From: Patiria pectinifera | Taxonomy: Eukaryota; Echinodermata; Asteroidea; Valvatida; Asterinidae | Assembly: GCA_029964075.1 (NCBI GenBank) | Contig: CM057149.1 | Span: 33,190,900-33,254,899 of the forward strand | Direction of reading: 5' to 3' | DNA: 64,000 nucleotides | Shown here: positions 22,601 through 34,600 of the stretch, piece after piece | How positions within the stretch are numbered: the first letter of the stretch is position 1 | Layout: every line of letters begins with the position of its first letter | Translations under genes and position numbers: made by a program | The notes under the pieces: generated by a model | Seen by the model: the letters and a program-made list of their open reading frames with translations, nothing else | Told to the model about the DNA's origin: nothing | The model's database searches: none

Positions 22601-25600
22601 GTGAACCTTGTAATGAGTCCAATTCCCGGTTATTGATAAACCTTGATTTGACAAGTACAAGATTTTTGGCCTTTTATAGGCAGGAATTGATTCACTGGGA
22701 AACAGCTTGCATACATGTAATTTCAGGTGTTTCGGAATTAAATGCCAGTCTTCATGGTCTTTCAGCAATACTTTTGTTAGCTGCTGGATTTTGATGTGTG
22801 GAGTGTAGATTATCTTGAAGACTAGAGGTGGTTCTTTTGGTCATGTTTCATTCATGAATGATGTATTGCTCACAGATTTCAAATTGTATGTCTTTTATGA
22901 CTGGCAATTTCCTCTTTCTTGTGGTTACAGAGTAGAAGTTTCTCCATGAACGCATTTCTTTTCTCTAAGAAATATGTCTTGTCACAGAAATGTGCGTATC
23001 TTTGTACCGGTACCGTAGTTCTCCTTTGATAAAGCCTTAGGTTACCAGCAGTAGGCTAGAAGCACACATACAAAAATGCCTAATAACATGGAACTATGAT
23101 TTGGCTAAACAAGATTGAAATAGATTTTTCAATATTGGCAGGTCTTATCATAATAACCTACAAGTTTGTTATGGGCGAATTATGTACGCTAATGTTCCAC
23201 TTCCTTCCACATAAAAATACCTGTTACAAATGATCAAATTTGTAGTTATAATTAACCAGTTGTGTTTGAAAAGTTATTTGTATTTGATGAAGTATCCCTC
23301 CATATTAAATTAATTACAAAATTATGACTATACTACAGGGAAACCTGTGGTATAGCAATTTTTTTTTTCTAAATGTGGGCGGGCGTTTTTACCCCGAGGC
23401 CCGGGTAAAAACGCCCGCCAAACTTCCTCCCGAAAAGGGGCGAAAATTTCCCCTTATCAATATAATGACCATGATATTATATTTGCACCTGATAGAGGAG
23501 ACATGTATTGCATAAAACCACACATTTATTTCCTGGTGTCTCCAAGTAGTACTGAGATATTTAACAAAAACCTAAAAATCGGGCGTTTTTACCCCAGTTT
23601 ACCCTAGTCGTTTTTATTTCATCACACCTTAGGCTACATATACCCGAAAAATGACGGAAATGTCTTCGAGCATTCCACAACCTCTTTAAAAGAAAATAAT
23701 ACTATGCTTCTATTCCATTATATGTCTAGTACATTCAAGGCTATAAAATGTGAAGTTACTTTTATTATTATGTCACCACAAACATGTACATGTGCCGTGT
23801 CATCTCAACATGACAATGACAATTTAATTAAGGAGCCTTTAATTCCTAAGGAACACATGGGGCCTTGTGGAAAAATGATAAAACATTGTGCTATAATTAG
23901 CTCTGTGGAAATTTAACCAAATTATTTGCTTGTTGTAAGGCACAAGAATAAAATTTTCAGAGTCAGTTTTTGTCCTTTTTGTAATTCAATCAATTCTTTG
24001 CACTGCGGACATTTTTTGAAGATAGGGGGCCTAATGCCCAAGAAATCAATTTTTTTTTACTTCGGCTTCATGGAGCACTAAATTCACAGAATAAGATTTT
24101 AACACTGGATGTACTGTAGTATTTGCTGCATGATATGTTTGCTATATTTAGGATGACAGAAAATCTTTTACATGTAGCTTTACTGATTACTAGCACTAAT
24201 TACACGTCATGATTTTAAGAAACTCTGACTTGTTTTTGTTTGGTTTTTGGAAAAAAAGAATGGAGCATGGAAGTTGATCTCAAAAACCTGCAAGAATTTA
24301 CGAGAATAAAGCACATCCGGGTGCCATGTATAGGAACTACAACGTATTTCCTAATTTTTTTCAGTTGTTTTGTTTTATGTCCTGACTGGGCCATCCAATC
24401 AAGGGCAATTATATGTCATTGTATTTTGAAAGAAAAAAATGTTACAATCTACAACAAAATTGAAGATATTGCAAATATTGATGACTTTTATAAAATTAAA
24501 TTTGCAGAATTCAACTTCCGTTTAGTAGCCGTTAAAGAAACCCAAGCCAAAAATTCAAATCTGGGAAGTTGCTGTTGAGATTGTTCATAAAGGTCCGCAT
24601 GACCACATCAGTGTGGCAATACGGCCTGGTCCGTTGCCAGCCCTGAGCATCAAGGAGGCCATAGTACCCTTGGCGGCGGGCCTGAATACGGCTAGATAGG
24701 GTGAATACAGTGAGCTTTTTAGCTACGTGTATGTCGTGTAAACTGGGAATTTCTTTGTGTTGTTGATAATTTGTGTTACTTATTCCTCATTTTTCTTGTG
24801 TTCAGGGTGAGGATGACATTGTGTTTGAGACGTTTCACCACAAAAATGGACGCTCCTACACGTGCATTAAGCAGGCTGGAAAACGTTACTATCTGGACAA
24901 TTGGGATACACAGGTATGTTTAACACAGAGCTGTGAGTATAGGCAAACAGACAAATGAACAGTGACAATTTGTGCACATTGCAAAACAACACCAACTGCA
25001 AGTCCTTAGTGAGTTTGACTGGTCAGCTCAACGATATTCAACAGTGATTAGCAATATTTGTTTAATATTCCTCTACAACAAAAAATCCATTTCTAAACTC
25101 ACTAAGCCAGTTCAGTATTTTGGCTGCGCGGGATAATCGAACACTCATCGAAGATGCATGAAGACGCACGGACCTGGGTGCGCGATGCTCACATGTTAAT
25201 CACAACAGAATGGGCATCCGCGTAACATCGCGTATCATCACGTCAGCGATTTTATCACGAATTACCTTTGACATGGACTTCATCGAGATACCGAACTGGC
25301 TTATTGTTGCAAGTCTAAAGTAAATTTGAAAACTTTGGTCCAAGGACTTTGAATCCAATACATTCATTAATCAAATCCTTTTTATCACGTGTTCCATTTC
25401 CTTGTTCAAGAGTCAAACAGAAGAATTTGGCAAACAAACAGAGGGCATGAAGTACAGCAAACAAATTTGAAAGATAACATCACTCGAATACATTTTTATA
25501 CAGTATTTTTATAGGGGCATTACAAAATGTAATGTCATGTAAACACAAACAAAGATTTCAGTTTTTCCTTCTGGTGTGCAACTGTCAGAAAAAGAAGTTG

Positions 25601-28600
25601 GGATCCCATCAAGGTTCATGAGGTTAGGCCAATGGGAGAAAATTTGTCACTTTTAAAAGTTGTATTATAATCATTACTTGAAAAAATTCTCGGTGGCTGT
25701 ATTTTGAATATCCCAAATTCAAAAATGTTAAGATAATCAATTATAAAAAGATCAATCTATTTTCCATATGACCATATTAGACCAATAGATAAGCATATCT
25801 GTTTCACTGTATGCTATATTTTTGAGAGAATGTCGGCATTGTAACAGAAAAAAAAATTTGAAGGTACACACAATAGAAATAGCATGTTTATCAGGCCAAA
25901 CTTTTTAGATTTAGTTTTCTTCAGTCTGAAAATTAATTTTTGAATTATAGCAATGCTTAAACTTACATCCCCAAATTCACAATTGTATCATTAGAAAGTC
26001 CTCTAAAAAAACCGAACCTATTACAGCATCATGGTCTTAACCAATTAGTTCCTGTACCATCCAAAACTGCCCTGCTAGTATTGCCCAAAATCGCCTCAGA
26101 ACTGCATGATTTAATGGATTTATCGGGGAATAGGGTTGCGTTCCACTCCTGCAAACATTGAGAACGTTTGCCAACAAACCCAAGTGAAACAGAATGTGCG
26201 CCATCAACGTTGGCAAACGCTTAGCAACATACTGGTGAACGACCTCTAGAGACGTTGGCCAATGTTTTCAAAATGACCGACGCAACTATAAACGTTGTGC
26301 TTCAGTCAGGGCTAAAACTTGCCCTGACAAGAACACAAAGTCAGCTTTTCAACAAGGTCCCCAATGATCCCATATATCACTGGCGATACTTCAAACTCAC
26401 TAGACATTAATTCTTTGAGAATATGGGAAGCTGCTAGCCACACGGTGTCACTGGGCGCCGCCATTTTGACAATATTTTTGTTGCCCAAGTCGGTTCCGCT
26501 TTGCCGAACACTGTTGGCAAATGCTCAACAAGCATGCGGACACTGTTCGTGTAACCGGAACGCAGCCCAGATGCTAATGGGTTAATGGATCTATATTGTT
26601 ACAGGAGTGGCAAGCCTTTCCCAGTTCCTGGCTCAACCAGGGCTACTTCTCGGTAGATGGAGAACCAATCCAGGACAACAGCCCAGCTGCCGCTACTAGC
26701 AGCACCAACTACGCTCCCCCAACGACATCCAGAATCAATGATGTCGGTGACATTGACGTGTCTCCAGGGCTTGGAGGCGGTAACCAAGACGACAGGGCAG
26801 GCACCATCAAGCACCCTACCAGGGGACGACTCCTGACTTACATATTCGAGGTGACCTTCCCTTTCCTATTAAGAAAATAACCAATTTGAAAATAACGAAC
26901 CAATTGTAGCATCAGGTATGGTCCAACATACTTATACGGTCTGAAATGTTGAAAAACACTCGCGCAGTAAACAGTTCTTAGAATCAGCATTTCTTCATAG
27001 ATGAGATTTGCACTCACATGGTGTTGTCCACAGACCTGGTTTTCGTATTTTAGTTGTTAAAACTGAAAACGTATTCTTCAAATGTTTATCATATTTCCTT
27101 TCTCAAGTTTACTGCAAAAAAACACAGTTTGATTTATTTCAATAACGCTGACATAAAAACAGGTGATGTCAAGTACTGAAGAACTTATGAATTGTTTTAT
27201 GTTGCTTGCTCAAAAAATATATACAACCTTTCAGTGACGCTGATTCCTCTCAAAAACATGTTTTACAAAATTGCCAAACACTCAAAACAATTGAGAAGAG
27301 TATTATTTAGGATAGAGGAATAAACAGCAAGGAAAACACTTGAACAGTAAGCACAGGAGTTGTGCTAACCCCAAAGCGTGTTTCATCCAATAGACCAAGT
27401 CTAACAAGCCCTCTTCTAAAGTTGATTATCTACTTTTTTTAAATATTTTATTTTCAGGAGAAGCGTAACATCCACTGTTACTTTGATGAAGATTCTGGGA
27501 TGTGGGTGAAAATGCCGGTATCATGGGAGCAACACACCGACTTCATTAAACCTCTGATTGCACAAACCCAGGTAAAGGCATTTTGACCAATGTGTTAGGC
27601 ATGCTTCTGAGTCAGTAACTTTTTTGGGTAGAATTTATGAAGTCTTGAGGGACCTAACTTTTAAAGAAATTAACTGTGACATTTGACCCCAAGATCTTGC
27701 CCCAAGCCACAATGCCAGCAACAGGAGCAATGTTTTAAAACTGACTTTGATCTTAAATTCCCAGCAATCCGTGCCAATGTGGAAGGACAAGTACGACATC
27801 GTCGCAGCGCTGCGGCAGAGCAACTACGATCCGGATGACGCCATCTCCACGTTCTTCGCCGTCGGGGACACGGGAGTGATGGACAGCCCCGACCGACTGA
27901 CCGGCGTCAGCACCAAGCTCATCAAGGAGAAGGACGAAAAGATCTCTGTGCTGCAGGAAAAGTATACCAAAGTGGTGAGTGGCGTGGCAACTATCGAGGG
28001 GGCTGTTTGCAGTGATGAGCGTACGCCTGAGGGCAAAGTGGGAGAATAAATTTAGCTGATGTGTAAATGAGTGCACACACACCAAATTGGTGAAGGTCGG
28101 TGTAGGTTGTGCAGAGCACTGTTCGCACTGTGAGGGCTATTCATGAGTATGAAGTCAGGAGTGTACATTTCACTAAAGGAAAATTGTGCCCATCAATGTC
28201 GAGTCTTTTCTCATCAATACACAGGTTTTTACAGATCTTTACAGATCTTTATCAAATTAGGCATTGCCCTTCACCAACGCATTAACACTGTATACTCAGT
28301 GTGTTACCTCCCGAGTGAAAGTTGGAAAAAAATGACTCGGAGGGGACTCGTACCCATGACGTCCTGCTTTCTAGTGCAGATGTCTTACCACTTGACCTCC
28401 GAACTAACGGGGTTGGTTGGCCAGTTGGAATCTATTGTACATCGCAGTGGGTACCGCATTTACTATTCATAAGATGAATTTTTTTTCACAGATCTTGCAA
28501 AAGCTACAAAAATTCAATCTTGAAGGTTTAAGTATTAGGAATAAGCTATTTTCAGTTTGTTTACAATGGTAGACCCAATCTTTTCACTGTGTTTTTTTTT

Positions 28601-31600
28601 AATTTCTTTCCAATTGCCAGCAAAAATCCCACAAGGATATCTGGCACCAGAATAAAAAGCTGCAAGGAGAAGTGGACAAAATGAAAGCTGAGGTAAGTTA
28701 AAATAATTATTTTCAAGGTTCAAACATTATTTAAATTTTTAAAATACTGTGAAATTAGGAGCTTGAATTGTGGAAAAAAAGCAAGATCTGCAATTAAATG
28801 TGGTGCTGAAGGCAAGAATAGATGAAGGCCCAAAATATAATAGTGCTGCTTCCGATTACATGGCATTTGAAAATAGGGTAGGTAGGTAGGGACAATTTTT
28901 TTTGTACAATCATATGGAGGGACTGCGTGTAGTCAAGGGTAAAAGGCAGTAATTGATGGTTTTCAGGGTTTTTTCCACATGTCTAACCCCCCCCCAGAAA
29001 AATTAGGGTAAGGGCTGTCAAAATAAGGGTAGGTAGGGTAACCGGAAGCAGAACTATTTTTTTTGGCTTAATGTGAGGTTAAGGGTATTAGGGATAATCC
29101 CTGAAAATGCAGGCTGTTAATTATTGTAACGTGATTGTGTTTGCATGAATCATTAAACTTAAAGTGTTTGCCAGCCTGGAAATGGAGACTAAGACTGCAA
29201 GCCTTAGACTTCCCACTAAATTCATTATTCATCTTTTTTGTTTTACGTAAGGAGCTACAGATTGCTCTGCTTGAGGTAGAGGCTAATGAAGCAAGCCACA
29301 GACTAGCCTCCACGCAGCCTCTTCTTTCACTCATCCAGAGATTATTCTATTGTTTTGTCACAGTTGGAACAGCTTCGTGAGCAGTGCTCTACGCTGGAGG
29401 TGGAGGCTAAGACAGCAAGCCTTAGACTGGCCGCCATGCAGCAGGAGAGACCGCGGACTGGCAGGCCGGTCACGGCCAGACGCAGGGCTCCTACTCCGGT
29501 AAGACTTGGAACAAGAAGAGAGACTTGCCCTGAAGTTATTCGTCAAGACACAATCCAACAGCTAAACTAAATTTGAACAAAACACTTCATTGTTGAAAAG
29601 CAATTTAGCTAAGAAATATACCAGTAAGCAGAAATATACTAGTTAACAGAGAAGTATACTATTAAGTAGGGGGAAAATAACAGAAGTTGCTAGTGAGCAT
29701 GAGTAAAAAAGTAAGCAAAATAGACTTGCAAGCAGAAATAGACTAGTAAGCAGAAATATGCTTGTAAGCAGAAAAATCTTGTTGTTGCAGAAGTTGAAGG
29801 ATCATTGGCATTTCATGGATTTTGTTTCGTTTCCAGTTATAGCACCCCTCAAAATTCAAAGAAGAATGTTCAAAATCTAACCTGTTTGAAGTTTCAGCTC
29901 GGTGGAGTACACTTTTTGAGAAAACTTTGAAAGACCATGCATAACTTTTGATCACAAAACACAATTTCGTCAATAGCACTCTTTATTCCAAAAATCCAAC
30001 AATAGACTGATACATGTACTTGGAAATCACCTACATTTCTTGATTTCTTCTAAGTGACAGCAAGCCAGATGGAATAATTTCACAAGGTGTTTAATATACC
30101 AGTACAATCTTAAATCAAAGTAATCTTTTTTGATAATTATTTTGTTGATTAGTGATCGTCAGTCTTTAGATAAATGCAAATGATCCTATGTGCCTTACTT
30201 TAAAGATTTGAATGTTGCCTGAGCAGATCGAAGAAGTTTGTTCACAGACATTTGACTGCAGTCAGCTTACACTGATCATACAACACAATTGAAGAACAAA
30301 CCCTTGCTTTGGAAACTCTTCTTAATCCTTCACTGCCTATTTTATTCATCTTCTGGTGGATAAGTTGGGAAAAAAAACTTTCTCCTGTAAAACTGACTTA
30401 GATTCTCAGATTTCAAGCGTCAATTTTTCATTAATATTTTGTTCAGGATATTGAAACAGCTGAGCCAGACACAGATCCCGACTCCACTTTTGACGATTCC
30501 CCTCAGCATGCCCTGTCACCCCCGCAGCCAACAATAGTGGTAGAGCCCCAGGGTCCTACCATTGATACAGACCTATTGATCAGTGTGAACCGGGCTGCCA
30601 AGGAGCTGGACAAGTCCAAGTTGACACTGAAGAAGGTGGTGAAGCAGGGCTTTGAGGGTGAGTGACTAGGAAGACATGGCTGCCCTCTTTGTGATTGAAA
30701 GACCACATTGGATCATTTGAAATTATCAAGTAACTTTTTTGCTATTTCTTGGGGGGGGGGTAATCTTAATCAACTTTGTGGAAAATGTTATATAGAGTGT
30801 TGTCTTTTCAATGAAATGTATATTTCACATTTTAAAATTTTTGCCATGATGACAATTCCAAGGCTAGATTTAGTTGCTCATGCAAGAAAACACTTTACTC
30901 ATATTATTATCAAATCTCGATCATTTCCCCCTGGTTGAGCATATAAAGCCATATGTGTGTTAGTCTTTTCTTTAGAAAAGGAGGGTCGAATTTTCATAGC
31001 TTTTTTAGCCCCAAGATTACTAGTTTGAACCAGTGAAATAGGCAAACTGGTAGTGCAGAAGTGTCTGCTGTATTTAGCAGAGATTCTTCATTTCTGAGCA
31101 GAAAAAAAATTGTTTACCAAACTCTTTGTTAAAAGCTTAGCTATGTATAATTTGCTGCAGCGATAAATTACATGGACCAATTTTCACTTAGAACAAAAAA
31201 GGTCTAGCTTATAAAAGCAGGTTACCAACCAAAACTCCATGTGATGTATATTGCTCTTGATGAGCATTGAGCTGTTGTGTGCTATAGCATGAAAATCACT
31301 TAGAGTTTTGGCTTGTAAACTGCATTTATGAGCCAGACTTTTTTGGTGCTAATCAACATTTTTTGCTTAGCAGCGCCGTGAATTTGGGCCCTGGTCTTGG
31401 TATTCCAATCAAACATATAATTCTTCTTTTTTCCAGATTTGAAGGACCTAGTCACAGCCGCCTTGTCGGGCCTGTCTAAGATGAAGAACATGGACTCCAG
31501 CACGTCACAGGAGCTACAGGATCTCAAGGTGCTGTACAAGAAGGAGTGCTTACAGAGGAAACTACTCTACAACCAGGTAGGTGGCAACAATAATTTTTTT

Positions 31601-34600
31601 CCACTTAATTGTATTTCATTAATTGTTAACTGTTGAATGGGATGGCGCCAGACTATTTATGCAGGCACAAAGCAGCCTTATTTTACTGTCAGTTTTTTTT
31701 AATACGGCTTTAAACATTAGGGAATATTTAATTACAAATTTTAAATTATTCGTTGAAGCCGACTGGAATTTATTTTAAATTAACTTGCTTTCATTTCTCT
31801 TCGCAAGTTCCTAAATTTAAGATTTTACCTAACTTTAAATTCCATTACAGAAAATACCTCACCTCTGTTTACCTACATTTGCATATCAGCGCGCATGCGC
31901 ACAAACATTCGCTGAAAAGAATAGCGCCCAAGCCACACCCTCATTGTCCACTGCATGCCCCACACCCACAAAGGACCCTGTAACATAATAGCTCGTCCTA
32001 GTTTTTTCAGCGACGCGTAGTGTGAAGACGTACAATTTTTAGCTGTTCTCGCTGTGATTATAAAATGGCGGACTCCGCCAAAACCAAAAGAAAACTGTCT
32101 CAAGCCGTTCTACTGGAAAGTCACCCTCTACTCAATCCAAGCGTGATAATTCTTCTGCTACGACTGGGTCCAATCTCCCGGGTTCGGCAGTTGGAATTTC
32201 TCCGGGGGTCAACATGGTCAAAGAATTCTCCAATGAGAATTACGGCCTCTCCCCGACAAATCCCGCATTCTTACGGCAGTCTGCAAGAGCACATGCACGC
32301 TTCGGAACAACAGGTCGACTCGCATGTGCAGGCGGGACGGCGGGGCTTGGCGTTCGAAACCCAAAGGTTCCTCGGTAATCCGACCAGCCCCGCCGGGTCA
32401 CAGAGGCTTGGGGCACCACCACCACCACCACCATCATCTTCAGTCAACCATACTACGGGTTCGTATTCTCAACCTAGTTTTACAAGCGAATCTCGGCGAG
32501 ATTTTCTTCATCATTCGGAGCCTCACACGTGGTCTTTTTCCCGAACGATCCTCGTCACTTCGACCACAATACTCGCACTCCGTATCCACTCAGTGTTCCA
32601 GCCTACGACCCGCGGGTTTATCCCTAGACCTTTCCGATGGGATTTTCACACCATTACACATCTTATCAGGGTAATTCTTCACATTATCCGCGAGATCATG
32701 GTGTACCTTTCACAGGACAAAGACTTCGTTCTCCGCAATGCTTCGGTGAACACACCAGCCGGGCGGGGAGAGAACGCCGCGATTCACGGCGCCGTTCCCG
32801 GTCTCGTGCGCGGTCCCGTTCGGACTCCGACGATCGACATCGGCGCCGACATCGTTCTTCTCGTCCTGATCGTGATTACTCACGGTCGGATTCTGGTCAT
32901 CGAAGCCGACACTCACATTCAAGGTCTTCTTTTCCTCGGGCCAGACAGTGGATGAAGATAGTCTCTCCAATGTCCAACGGGCTAATCTTACGATGACGGA
33001 AGTGGGTAAGATCCTTCAGTTTCCACCCCATTCCCCAGTCGAATCTACTCGACCTTCATATCGCAGAGATTCTGGTACTCGTAAATCTAAGCCTTCGCAG
33101 CCCACTTTTCCCATTGATAGAATGTTTGCGGTTCCAACTTGCGTTTTCAATTGGACTCGGACGGAGGATTGACTTCGGACATTCGGGCCGATTGGATTGT
33201 GATTACTCATTCTTTGGAGTCGTCTCCCATGTTCGAGATTACCTTCTGGGTTTTCTCTTATAATGTTATTTATTCTGTGAAAATGCATGATAACACTACA
33301 GCCTTGCCGCCTTTCCATTAGCAGCACTCGACCGGCTATCGGTAAGCTTTCAGTTTCTCCATCCTATAACAGTGGGTTGGTCCTTTTGAGCATGTTCATA
33401 TTACAGGCTCACATGTTTCTACGCTCAAAGCTACCTTTAGATAGTACTTTTTAGTAGGATGCAACCTGATGCCACTTAGTTTGATATCATTACAAGATTT
33501 AAAAAAAAAAAAAAAAAAAAAAATAGTCTTGACTATCCATAGACTGGTAGTCATGGTAGTGGTACTCAAACGTTACTGGCGTCTGGATGCAGCATTCTTT
33601 CCCTGCTTCTTCCCAATATATACGATTGGGTTGGGGGTTTGTTTTGTAGGAGGATTCCTTATTCGGATTCTTGATATTCTATCATTGAATTTCTTGCTTA
33701 GCTGGCCTGTTTATATATTCATCAGCCTGTTGGGATGGTTCGTTGATTTTTACAATAGACCAAGGATTCTTACTCTTACTCTTACTCTTCTTTGTCTGGT
33801 GCCCTTGCAAGTTGCCATGATATCTCCCTTAACTGATACAGTTTTATTGGAGATTTTATCATTCTGCTTTATTGTCTAGATTGGTGGAATTGCTTTTGGA
33901 CTTATTGCTAATTCTGGCTATTTGGCATTCTTGTCTTGAATTAATGCTTCTTGGCATAATAGCAGGTTATATAGCAAGACTTTATGGTGCAGGATTCCAT
34001 ACTTTGAGATAAGTTAATCCTCATAGGTGCTTGGCATGCATGTACATCCTCTACGTCGGTCTCCAACGGGTCTCAAACGGGTCTCAAACCAGCATGATTC
34101 AGCTAGGAGTTTGTAGACCGGCCTTCTCTTCATCCTTGGCTTACAGCAGAATCTCGACATATCCCCACTGCTTCGAGTCTCTAGAACAAGTATTTGTCCT
34201 ACAATCCGGCCAGATGTGGTTTATGTAACTTCATACATAAAGGGGTTGTCAGACACTTCTTTGAAGCATTGTTCAGAATTCTTGTCTACCTCGGTTATCC
34301 CTAACCACGAGCTTCTGCCTCAACATGCACTTGTTTGTTGCTTTACAGAAGGTTATCTTTCTTCAAGGAATGATCTAGACCAGGATACTTCCAACTGGAT
34401 CAGGTTTCGGCTTACTTCAATCTTCTCAGTCAGTAGCGGTCTGACGAATGGCGGCCCATTATCAGACTCGACATGCAACAAGGAATTCAGATGGAAATGC
34501 TTTCTTCTTCTCTCCAGTCTCTTGAGACGGTTGGTTTGCTGCTTCCATCAATCTTTGAGATACTAATGTCCTTGTACAGTACCCATGCATGGATCATCAG

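Larger units (their letters stand above)
20905..23604. mobile_element. 2.7-kb TIR element with repeated GGGGTAAAAACGCCC
   Basis: Inverted ends of 24 bp start GGGTAAACTGGGG, with TA on both sides (20903-20904 and 23605-23606). The 15-mer GGGGTAAAAACGCCC or its near match recurs at 20914, 20931 and 21326 (forward) and at 21292, 23381 and 23581 (reverse), with a one-base-shorter copy at 23403. These are likely transposase-binding repeats. No transposase frame is seen. A younger element is nested at 21480-21860. Confidence 0.75.

Noticed and set aside
29252-29336. 29252-29336 as a used kinesin exon
   Set aside because: It lacks a GT donor, and exon 6 joins exon 7 (29364) in frame with a continuous heptad pattern.
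32065-32955. 296-codon open frame as one protein
   Set aside because: Sense-like composition switches frame inside it, and it lies in the decayed DIRS gag region, so it is a mixed frame.
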